Origin: Megalobrama amblycephala | Taxonomy: Eukaryota > Chordata > Actinopteri > Cypriniformes > Xenocyprididae | Assembly (NCBI RefSeq): GCF_018812025.1 | Contig: NC_063050.1 | Location: forward strand, 6,734,047 to 6,798,046 | Reading direction: 5' to 3' | DNA length: 64,000 nt | The notes under the pieces: generated by a model | The model's database searches: none | Seen by the model: only the letters and a program-made list of their open reading frames with translations | Told to the model about the DNA's origin: nothing | Position numbers and translations under genes: made by a program | Shown here: positions 34,723 to 45,600 of the stretch, piece after piece | Layout of the letters: the number at the start of each line of letters is the position of its first letter | Numbering within the stretch: the stretch's first letter is position 1

Positions 34723-34754
<32 letters not shown>
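34723..34754. repeat. Poly(T) tract
   Basis: About 32 T in the intron between the two Ig exons of copy 2; copy 1 has a shorter T-rich stretch in the same place (29640-29650). Confidence 0.9.
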
Positions 34755-35581
34755 CTCAAGTCAAGTCAAAATTAAGCATAAATTAATTTTACCTGAAACA
34801 GTCATTAAATAACATGACAATATTTGAAGGTCAGGGCAAATGACGTCCTCTACTCACCATAGACAGAAACACTGAATGTTTTTGATGATCGTTTCGCTCC
34901 ACTTATGTGCAGTTCATAATCTCCAGCATGTTCAGTTGTGATGTTTGTGATGGTCAGAGATCCAGTTTGATCGTCCAGCTTCAGTCTGTCTCTGAATCTC
35001 CCGTCAGGAACATCATCATATATGGAGGAGATTTGGTTCTCTCTGTTGATCTGAACTATCAGAGAGTTTTCAGCTCCATATTTCCACAGTAAATCTTCAT
35101 CTTCACGTATTTCAGTAACATTGTTGTATAAAGTGACAGAATCTCCCTCCATCACTGACACTGAATCACCAAACACACCTGGAGAACAAAGTTCATACTT
35201 TTTAAAGACTTTTGTTGGTTTACAAAGCCTGATGTCCATTCTCATAACTAAATATGAACTGAAGAACATCCTGAACAGCAAAAGAGATGCAAATGAAAAT
35301 GCAATGACAATAATTTACAGATTGTTGTGTGAATAAATAATTTAAATCAGGCTCACTGAAAAACAGGCCTGAAAAGAATTTGATTTTACTTATTCAGGAA
35401 GAAGAGCAAATACAAAACCAATAATTAATCTGAACAAAAGCAGGAGGTCGAAATGGAAATGAATTATTTAGATGTCTAACTTACCAATCAGACTCCACCA
35501 GCACAAACAGAACAAAACAAGCATGTGAAGCATCTTCTTCAGAGTCTGATCTAATGACCTATCCACCAAAAACACACAAAC

Positions 35582-35589
35582 TATAAATC
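35582..35589 (-). promoter_or_regulatory. TATA-like box of receptor copy 2
   Basis: The minus strand reads gatttatag, 49 bases before the start codon at 35533, with the same neighbourhood as copy 1. Confidence 0.5.
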
Positions 35590-35633
35590 TGGTGGGTGAA
35601 TCCTCCCCCCGATAACATTTAACCCTCCTTGTT

Positions 35634-35819
35634 CACACACACACACACACACTCAGACACACACACAGTTCTTAATGGTTGAAAACATTCTTTACTTTAT
35701 CGTTAACCGTCGGTTTTGAAGGAACTACTCGTGTAACAGTTGAAGAGTGGCATATTGTGTGAATATTGGGTAGTCAATCTAAATGTCATGGTAAATAAGC
35801 TTATGGATCTTAAAATGGT

Positions 35820-35857
<38 letters not shown>
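35634..35857. repeat. (CA)n tract and poly(A) tract
   Basis: A CA repeat lies at 35634-35665 and an A run at 35824-35857, with duplicated flank of the receptor block between them. Confidence 0.85.
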
Positions 35858-35858
<1 letters not shown>

Positions 35859-36032
35859 GTGTTTACCATTGCACACTGTTATTTACTGAGGTGTGAATCC
35901 AGCAGCCCATCTTAGTCAAACGGAAACCTCCAGAAACATGGTTTTTCATGAATGCCATGGTCTGTCTTCCCGCCTACTATAAGTCACAAGTCAGATGTGA
36001 AACTGGATTGTTACTCATCATGTATCAACATT

Positions 36033-36033
36033 G

Positions 36034-36111
<78 letters not shown>
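36033..36111. repeat. (ATCT)n tetranucleotide microsatellite
   Basis: About 19 uninterrupted atct units. Confidence 0.97.
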
Positions 36112-36149
36112 ACTAACAAAGCCTAGCAATATAGCATAGGACATAACAG

Positions 36150-36425
36150 TGTGTGTTAAAATTGTTAGCAATGTGTTAATTTATGTTTTTTATATATCAT
36201 CCGGACAACATGCTAAAACATGCTAGCAACTTTTTTAGCAACATGCTAATTCATTCTAGCAGCCCCTTGAATCATGCTAGCAACATGTTAATTAATTTTA
36301 GCAACATGAAAACATGCTAGCAAACATGCTAATTCATGTTAAATCATGCTACCCACATGCTTCATGCTATTTACCTACATTCTAAATCACGTTAGCAACA
36401 TTTTGAATCATGGTAAGCAATATGT
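36150..36425. repeat. Second degenerate aacatgctagc array
   Basis: Same word composition as 31535-31985 and the same position relative to the receptor copy, so it belongs to the duplicated block. It ends near caccatctgctggtggctg. Confidence 0.75.
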
Positions 36426-36429
36426 TCAC

Positions 36430-37156
36430 AATCACAATAGCACCATCTGCTGGTGGCTGTAGATTTTTTTAAGTACAAAATCTGAATACAACAAAATGGC
36501 ATAAATATAGGCCTACCAGGAAGAAATGGGATGGAAGGCTCAGCACAAGAGACCCATTTTAAATCCAAAATAAAACATAATGAAACATAAAAGTAAATAA
36601 AAATAAAGGAATATAACTAAAACAAATTATATAATACAAACAAATGAAACAGTTGTAATGCATTTTGATTTTTCATTTTAATAAGGGCATCTGAAAAGTA
36701 TTTTAATTCATTTCTAAATAAACAAATTTGAAAAGTCAACATTTATGTATAAGTATTTGGCTAATAATATATTATTGATCAAATCATACAAAACACAGCA
36801 ATCTTTGGTTCTCGTACATTATATTTTGTAAAGTGAAAGTGAAATCACCACATGTTTTTCTATACCAGCCCTGTAATGGTCTCAAAAAGGAATTAGAGAA
36901 ATTATATGAACAATTACTGTATCTTCAGAGAAATAATTACTAAAATAAAACCAAGACATATTTTCATTTTATTATTTATTAAATTTTATTTTAAATGAAG
37001 AAATGTTTTTTGAAGGATATATGTAATTTAAGACTAAAGTGCATCACTTTTGCTTTGGGGAGAAGAAAAAATCTTAATTAAGCTTTTCTGAAATATTTAA
37101 CTTTTTTATCAAATGTATGATCTAATTTATTTCTCAAGGTTTGACAGATAGCATGA
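36430..37156. other. AT-rich stretch, nothing recognised
   Basis: No open frame or terminus that I can support. Confidence 0.5.
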
Positions 37157-38500
37157 CTGGATGATAATAATAATAATGCATTTTATTTAACTGCACCTTT
37201 CATAAAACCCAAGGTCACCTCACAAGTGAACAATCAATAATATATAAAAAATAAAAATAAATAAATAGATAGATAAAACAAATCCCATTGGCATCACAAC
37301 AACTTAAAGGTGCCCTAGAACCCCTTTTCAAAAGATGTAATATAAGTCTAAGGTGTCTCCTGAACGTGTCTGTGAAGTTTCAGCTCAAAATACCCCATAG
37401 ATTTTTTTTAATTCATTTTTTTAACTGCCTATTTTGAGCCATTATTACATATGCACCGATTAAGCGTGCGGCCCCTTTAAATCTCCCGCTCCCCTGCGAG
37501 CTCTCAACTGCCTTAAACAGCAAACACAAAGTTCACACAGCGAAAATAACCCTCAAAATTGATCTTTACAAAGTGTTCTTCATGCATACATCAATTCCTG
37601 TGAGTATAGTATTTATTTGGATGTTTGCATTTAATTCTGAATGAGTTTGAGGCTGTGCTCCGTGGCTAACGGCTAATGCTACACTGTTGGAGAGATTTAT
37701 AAAGAATGAAGTTGTGTTTATGAATTATACAGACTGCAAGGGTTTTAAAATGAAAATAGCGACGGCTCTCTTGAATACAGTAATAAACGATGGTAACTTT
37801 AACCACATTTAACAGTACATTAGCAACATGATAAAACATTTAGAAAGACAATTTACAAATATCACTAAAAATATCAAGATATCATGAATCATGTCAGTTA
37901 TTATCGCTCCATCTGCCATTTTTCGCTATTGTTCTTGCTTGCTTACCTAGTCTGTTGATTCAGCTGTGCACAGATCCAGACGTTTTGCCCTTGTCTAATG
38001 GCTTAAACATGAGCTGGCATATGCAAATATTGGGGGCGTACATATTAATGATCCCGACTGTTACGTAACAGTCGGCGTTATGTTGAGATTCGCCTGTTTT
38101 CCGGAGGTCTTTTAAACAAATGAGATTTATATAAGAAGGAGGAAACAATGGAGTTTGAGACTCACTATGTCATTTCCATGTACTGAACTCTTGTTATTTA
38201 ACTATGCCAAGATAGATTAATTTTTCATTCGATGGCACCTTTAAAACACACATGCATCATAGAAACAGAAGAGTAAGTAGTAAATCATAAAAAAAGCTTG
38301 GGTAAAAAGGTACAGTAGGTCTTAAGTCAGGATTTATGCAGATTGTCACTATTATGGATATAGAGAGGGAGAGGTGTTCCATAGGCGAGGGGCCGCATGG
38401 CTAAAAGTTATAGTTGCTGGATAGTTGGTGAATTGTGCATAGTAGAGGGGGTTCTAGTAAGAACAGGAGCCACAGAGTAACTTAACCTGTCTTATGTATT
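37157..38500 (-). mobile_element. LINE 3' fragment (L2/Rex-like), split by a TTAA element
   Basis: On the minus strand the part near 38360-38400 encodes an SHAAPRLWNTSP segment, like the (F)[12 protein letters not shown] block before the C-terminus of L2/Rex-type LINEs. The continuation at 37157-37313 (ttttatttaactgcaccttt, plus strand) reads like a LINE 3' end. The two parts are separated by the element at 37318-38240. No intact frame. Confidence 0.5.
37318..38240. mobile_element. TTAA-flanked nonautonomous element (AGGTGCC termini)
   Basis: Flanked by TTAA at 37314-37317 and 38241-38244. The left end aggtgccctagaac pairs with the right-end complement aggtgccatcgaatg. It shares an interior stretch (gaagtttcagctcaaaatac, about 37375-37394) with the 27207 element. 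Confidence 0.85.
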
Positions 38501-39300
38501 TGTTAGTGCAAAATTTATTTTCAAATTCAATATCAATATTATTCAATATAATTTAATTATCAATATTCAATAAATTTTCAATATCACCACCAGCACATAG
38601 AGGGGAGGACTTGGAGTAAAATAGGGAACATATCATCAACATTTTTATACCCTACGGTACTGTGTTAACAATGGTTTTTAGTGACAGGCAAATCTGTGGT
38701 TTAAAGTAAAAGAACTGTAATGTAAGATGTTACCACTCTTAACCATTAGATCCATCACATACACATCCACACTAAATATTTCTATGTAACCAGTCATAAA
38801 ATAGAGATTTGTATGTAAAATATATTTATTCCAGTTAGGAGTATTGGGGGTGTAAAGTTATGTGTGCGCCAATTTCCCAAATAATAGGACTAGTGGGTGT
38901 TATGCTGATGGTTTCACTGAGAGTTTGAGTCAATCAAAGTCACATTTGAGAGGAAAGTGAATGCCACCCACTTTATAAAACAAAGCTGAATACCAAAAGC
39001 TATCAGTATTACCCAAAAACATTTAAAGCCACTTAAGTTTGAACAAAATATTCATACTTTCGAGTTCAATCACCCTGTTTGTACAACTTGTTAATATCAG
39101 ATTTTCTAATACAATGAGTTTTGTGCCTCCAAATAAAGTCATACATTTTTATTACTTGTTATTGTGATAGCTGAGGTTTAGCCAGGGCAAGAGCAGGATA
39201 TATCAGTCTAGAAAAACAAACATCCTTAGGGCTCACAATTGTTCAAATTTGTTGAAGCCATACAGGAGGAGATAAATAGAGAGATAGCTGGAGGGATAAA
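38500..39300. other. Stretch without recognised genes
   Basis: AT-rich, with a short (ATA)n tract at 39301-39316. No supported feature. Confidence 0.5.
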
Positions 39301-39620
39301 ATAATAATAATAATAATGTGGTGTCATCTGCTAGCTGCCTGTTTGCTAAAGTTTTTCCATATACATTTAATTTCTTCACTGATAAATCATTAGTAATCAA
39401 AGCAGACAACATATCTGCAGTTATAATAAATGAAAAGGGAGATCATGGGCATCTTATTCTGTGGTCAATTAGAAATCTAGAGAGACACGGAACGATTTTG
39501 CTAGTTAATGTGCACGGGGAAGTTTTTGCCCTATGGCATATTACCATTTCCGTATTACTCACATTGTAGTATTCCGTTTCTACATAACTTAGTTTAGTTT
39601 TCACATGACTAGGTGTGAAA

Positions 39621-42600
39621 ATGTTTTCTTTATTGTTATGGATTGCAGTGAACGTTTTGTTTGTGGGAGGTAAGATGTGGGTGTATATTTGGGAGTTATT
39701 AGAAAAGTTGTTAGTTTCTGTTTCATCCCTTTCGAAACTTAACCACGATTTAACTATAAATGAAACCAAAATACATGGTCATTGTAGTTAAACCACTGTA
39801 CCCAAAGTTAACTGTAGTTTTCCTACACCACCCATAGTTTAACCATGTAGTCTGAAAAAAGTTGGGTTAAAAATAACCCATGTTGGGTCAAATATGGGCC
39901 CATGGTTGGGGTAATGTAACGATTTTGTTAAAAATCAAAAACAAAGATAATCCAAACCATGGGAGACAAGAAATTAGTTTAAGTTTAATTTTCACCTTAA
40001 AGTAATCCATTGTCTTGACTATTTATGAGTTGAAACAAAAGTTATCTTCAAGTTGAGTTAACTTATGTTAAAGCAGCAGGTGAACTTTCATTTCTAAGTT
40101 TAACCAGCTGAAAATGTTTTACAGTGTACAAATGTTAATCGGTTTGCCAAAACCATGGTTGCCACAATTTTACTATTATGCTTATACTATAATAAAACCA
40201 TGGTTATTACATTTCTATAATAAAACAATGGTTAATTTCTGTAAGGGATTATTGTAATGTTCTGAGTGTGGAAGACCCTATAATAAACTTAAAGGGGTTA
40301 TTGCAGTCAAAGCTTTTTTTAGTAAGATGATGTATTAATAGAGATTTTTGTATTCAATGAATATTCATACGGGTCTATGAAAATGTACAATAATCATTAC
40401 TTGCTTGATTGCACCAACAGATATACAGGGTGTGGCAATTTTATGAACGTCCATGAAACTCCTGTATGTTTGTCTGATGAATGAATGTGTGAATCAGTGA
40501 TGTTCTTCTGCTGTTTGTTTGCATGTGTTATCAGAGAGAGAAATTTGACTGAAACTCTTTCTTATTTTTTCCTAGTTCGTCAGAAGTGATATCTGTTCAT
40601 TTCTTTTTCAGGTTCAGCTGGTGCTGGTTCAGACAGAGAGTCAGTGACTGTGATGGAGGGAGATTCAGTCACTCTATTCACTGGTGTTAAGATGAACCAA
40701 CAAGACAGAATTAAGTGGTTTTTTTATGACAATCGCATTGCTGAAATCACTGGAGATCAGAGTAAAATCTGTATAGATGATCCGTGTAAAGAGAGATTCA
40801 GAGACAGACTGAAGGGGAATAATCAGACTGGATCTCTGACCATCACAAACATCACAAACACAGACTCTGGAGATTATAGACTAGAAATCTTCAGCAACAG
40901 ATTCAGTGAAAAGATCATCAACGTTACTGTCAATGGTGAGTCATTTATCAAAAATTTAAAAGCAGGTTATTTTTAAATCACATCTTTGTCTTTATTAGAG
41001 CAGTGGCATTCTGCAGTTGTGTTCTGCTGAAGACAACAGTTTCTTATTGTAACATTAGTTATAGTTCCCTTTCAGTCGGTCACGTTCAACGTACGTCAGT
41101 AGTGACAGACGAATTGGGATATCGCTTAGAGAGCCCTATCAGCTTCGTGTGAACTAAAACAAGCCAATGGAATTGGCGTGCGATATTTGCATAATGCGCA
41201 CCGCCTCCGACAGGTGTATATAAATAGGAAGCAGATGCAATTGCACTCTGTATTTCGCTTCGGAGCCAAACACTGGTGTCCTGCTTCAAAGAAGACTTTC
41301 ACAAAGTGAAACTAAAACTGCCTCAGAAGAGGATCAACAGCGCTGTTTTGTGTTGGCAGTCAAGGCACTTCAGCGAGGTCGCGAGCTTCCGGGGAGCCTG
41401 AGCTTAAAGCTCTCAACTGCTGTTTTAACAGCAACTCTCAAATCTTCCACCTAAAAGAAAAGAGTGCGTTGCGATTTGGGCCGGTTCCCCCGGTGTGTTC
41501 AGGGAGTGGTGTACCTGAACACATCGCGTCACTCCCTGTGTGCTTCAGCACGAGTGAGCTGACTGTTCCCCTTCTAAAAGAGCTTTACAGACGAACCCTG
41601 ACAGTATGTCATTTCGTCTGTGCGTTACTGGGTGCGGTCGTTCCCTGGTCCCTGCTGATGGGCACAATCGCTGCATCTCGTGTTTGGGCGTTCAGCACGC
41701 TGAAGCAGCTTTTGTGGATGGTTCATGTTCCCATTGCGGGAATATGACTATCGCGGTGCTGAGGTCTAGACTCTCCTTCCTGAAGTCTCAGGAAGCGGGG
41801 GTCCCCTCCCCTATGCCCCGTTCGACCATTTTTCCGGCCCCGGTTGGAATGACGGTTCGGCGGCGTATAGGAAGGGTGACTTGAGGATCACGGTTAGGGC
41901 TTTCCCGCCGAGCGTCGCTCCGCGGGCCCCTGCCGCCTCATCAGCACCGCAACCCATCGTGCCGCCGTTGGTTTCCGCTGGGCCCTCTACGGACTGTCCA
42001 GCCGTTACCTTTGGTGCGCCTGCAGCGGAGCAGATGTCGATCTCTGCATTGGAGGGTGAGCCAGAGTCCTCGGGGAGGAAGATCCGGCTGCGCTGCCGCC
42101 CTCCGGGACGGTAGCGTTGCCCGAGTCAGATCCCGAGTTGACGGCTGTGCTTTCCCGGGCCGCCGAGTGTGTTGGGCTCGTGTGGAATCCTCCACCCTGC
42201 CCCGGCCCATCTCGGTTGGATGATTGGTACTTGGGGGGGGGGTCGCGCTGGTCAAACCCAGCGTCCCGCCCCAATGCCCTTCTTCCCGGAAGTGCACGAT
42301 GAGGTGACCAGGTCTTGGCAAGCACCGTATAGTGTTCGTGCAAGGCCTGGTCCCTCGTCCGCCTTCACCTCCCTGGACGGCGGGGAAGCCAAGGGATACG
42401 TGAGGATCCCACAGTCGAGCGGTCTGTTGCGATGCAGCTGTGTCCAACGGCCACTGGCTGGCGTGGTGAGCCGCGCCTCCCGCCCCGGGCCTGTAAGTTC
42501 TCAGCCGGTCTGACTGAGAAGGCTTACAGAGCCTGTGGGCAGGCTGCCTCCGCCCTGCATGCCATGGCCCTTTTGCAGGTTTACCAGGCAAAAGCGCTAT

Positions 42601-45600
42601 CGGAAATGCCCCAGGAAGGGCCTGACCAACAGTTTCTTGGGGAGTGCGCGCTGCCACTGACCTTCCGGGCAACGAAGGGAGCGCGCTCTGTGGGTCATGC
42701 GATGTCTACTCTGGTAGTCCAGCAACGCCACCTCTGGCTGACCTTGGCGGACATGAGGGAAACCGACAAACATCGGTTCCTGGACTCCCCCGTGTCTCCG
42801 GTCGGCCTTTTCGGCGACGCAGTGGAGAGCTTTGCCCAACAGTTCTCCGCTGCACAGAAGCAGGCTGAGGCCATCAAACACGTCATGCCACGGCGGTCCG
42901 CTGCTGCCTCCACCCAGCCGCCTGTGGCTCAGCCTCAGCCTGCTCGTCGCCGAGGGCGCCCGCCTGCGTCATCCTCTGCCCCTGCTAAGTCGGCGAAGCA
43001 GCAGCCTACACCAGCCAAACAGCAGGGTGCCGGTCGCGGACGTGGTGCCCAGCCCGTCTCTGCCAAGCCAGGTGGTAAGCGGTCGAGGAAGTCACGGCCC
43101 TGAGACGGGCGACCTGGAGGGGAAGGTTCCTGCTCTTCGGGAGAGTATTCCATCATCTCTCCCACCCCCGGAGGAGGGCCGGGGGGAATTTGTGTTGTCT
43201 GTCCATCTACCGCCGCTGGCTCTCTGGAGTCCAGCGGTACCCACTTTATCACAAAGAGAGCAGTTTCCTCAAACTCCAGGTCACAAGAGGGCGCGTCTGC
43301 CAGTGTGCGAGGCCCCGCCTTGCCGCTCGCAGCCCCCTCTCACTTCGCCAGCAGGTGGCAGTGTGATGGTGCAGGCCGCGTCCCGTGCGCCGTCTCCCAT
43401 ACGCACTGCTGCCTCACAGAGTCTGACCACACTCCAGGCCGCTTCCATGCTGTCCGAGTCGGGTCCCCGTACTCTGCTTCGCTGCCCCACCCCCGGTGCG
43501 TCTGTGGTGCCTTTGGTCCCGCTGGTTCGGAGTCTGGAGGTGTGGATCGTGCTTCCCAGCCCGTCCCGCTGGCTCATTCGCACTATCAGACTCGGCTATG
43601 CGATTCAGTTCGCCCGGCGTCCCCCGGTTTTCTGGGGTGTCCACTTCACTCAGGTGTCGTTGGACAGTGCACCTGTTCTCCGGGCGGAGATTGCTGTCCT
43701 ACTGGCGAAGGATGCAATCGAGCCGGTCCCTCCAGCCGATATGAAGTCGGGGTTTTACAGCCCCTACTCCATTGTACCGAAGAAGGGCGGTGGGCTACGG
43801 CCAATCCTGGATCTGCGCGTTTTGAACCGGTATCTTCACAGGATGCCGTTCAAGATGCTCACGCAGAAGCGCATTTTCGAATGCGTCCGTCCCCAGGATT
43901 GGTTTGCAGCGATCGACCTGAAGGACGCGTACTTTCATGTCTCGATTCTGCCTCGACACAGACCCTTCCTACGGTTTGCGTTCGAGGGTCGGGCATATCA
44001 GTACAAAGTCCTACCCTTCGGGCTGGCCCTGTCACCCCGCGTCTTTACGAAGGTTGCGGAGGCGGCCATTGTTCCCCTCAAGGAACAAGGCGTTCGTATT
44101 CTCAACTATCTCGATGAGTTGCTAGCAGTACGTCTTGCACTGGGCCGCTTCAAGGAGCTGCTGTCAGACAAGCACGTACTGGTCCGCTCGGACAGCACTG
44201 CGGCCGTTGCGTACATCAACCATCAAGGTGGTCTACGCTCCCGTCGCATGTCGCAACTCGCCCGCCATCTCTTGCTATGGAGTCAGAAGCATCTGAGGTC
44301 GCTTCGTGCCATTCATGTCCTAGGTGTGCTCAACCGTGCAGCCGACGAGCTCTCACGGCAGCCTCCACTTGCGGGCGAGTGGCGGCTCCATCCCCAGGCG
44401 GTCCAGCTGATCTGGCAGCACTTCGGCGAGGCCCAGGTAGACCTGTTTGCCTCCCCAGAGACTGCCCAGTGCCAGTGGTTTTATTCCCTGACCGGCGGCA
44501 CGCTCGGCACGGATGCCCTGGCACACAGCTGGCCCCGGGGCCTACGCAAATATGCGTTTCCCCCAGTGAGCCTTCTCGCACAGCTCCTGTGCAAGGTCAG
44601 GGCTCTTCCTCTGTACCCTCTTGGGATCTGACCCTGGTTCTCTCAGCTCTCCGGGGTCATCCCTTTGAGCCTTTGCAATCAGTCGACCTGAAAGTAATGT
44701 CTCTTAAAACTGTCCTTCTGGTTGCATTGGCTTCCCTTAAGAGGGTAGGGGATCTGCATGCATTTTCGGTCGACGAATCGTGCCTAGAATTCGGGCCCGG
44801 TGATTCTCACGTCATCCTGAGACCCCGGCCTGGATATGTGCCCAAGGTTCCTACCACTCCCTTTAGAGATCAGGTAGTGAACCTACAAGCGCTGCCTTCG
44901 GAGGAGGCAGACCCAGCCCTAGCTTTGCTCTGTCCCGTCCGCGCTCTGCGTGTGTACGTGGACAGAACGCGAAGCTTCAGGACCTCAGATCAGCTCTTTG
45001 TCTGTTACGGAGGCCAGCAGAAGGGAAAGGCTGTCTCCAAGCAGAGGATGGCCCACTGGATAGTGGATGCCATCGCCTCGGCGTACGAATCCCAGGGCGT
45101 GCCTTGCCTGCTCGGGTTGAGAGCCCACTCCACCAGAGGGGTGGCCTCTTCCTGGGCGCTGGCTCATGGCGCCTCGCTGACAGATATCTGTAGAGCTGCG
45201 TGCTGGGCGACACCTAACACGTTCTCTAGATTCTATATACTGACGTACGTCGAACGTGACCGACTGAAAGGGAACGTCTCGGTTACGTATGTAACCCTCG
45301 TTCCCTGAAGGAGGGAACGTGGACGTACGTCCCGTCGCCACAGTTTCTGTACCCTCGCTGATGTGTGGACACCAGTTGTCTCCTCAGCGAAAAACAGAGT
45401 GCGATTGCATCTGCTTCCTATTTATATACACCTGTCAGAGGCGGTGCTCATTATGCAAATATCGCACGCCAATTCCATTGGCTTGTTTTAGTTCACACGA
45501 AGCTGATAGGGCTCTCTAAGCGATATCCCAATTCGTCGGTCACTACTGACGTACGTCTCCGTTCCCTCCTTCAGGGAACGAGGGTTACATACGTAACCGA

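Larger units (their letters stand above)
33863..35533 (-). pseudogene. CD2/SLAM-like receptor copy 2, lacking cytoplasmic exons
   Basis: Exons on the minus strand: 35533-35485 (leader), 35178-34858 (domain 1), 34591-34292 (domain 2) and 33970-33863 (transmembrane). All are nearly identical to copy 1 with the same phases. Domain 2 is 9 bp longer, mainly from extra tga/tca serine codons. Beyond about 33790 the similarity to copy 1 ends abruptly, and the two cytoplasmic exons, including the YENV exon, are not found. Reading through the last donor would add about 25 residues before a stop, giving a membrane form without the tyrosine motif. It is either a broken copy or a short-tailed receptor; the sequence alone cannot decide. 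Confidence 0.7.

Noticed and set aside
41881..43644. Many 60-240 codon frames on both strands within the DIRS element
   Set aside because: They are shadows of the GC-rich DIRS coding frames; only the gag-like, RT/RNase H and recombinase frames carry recognisable motifs.
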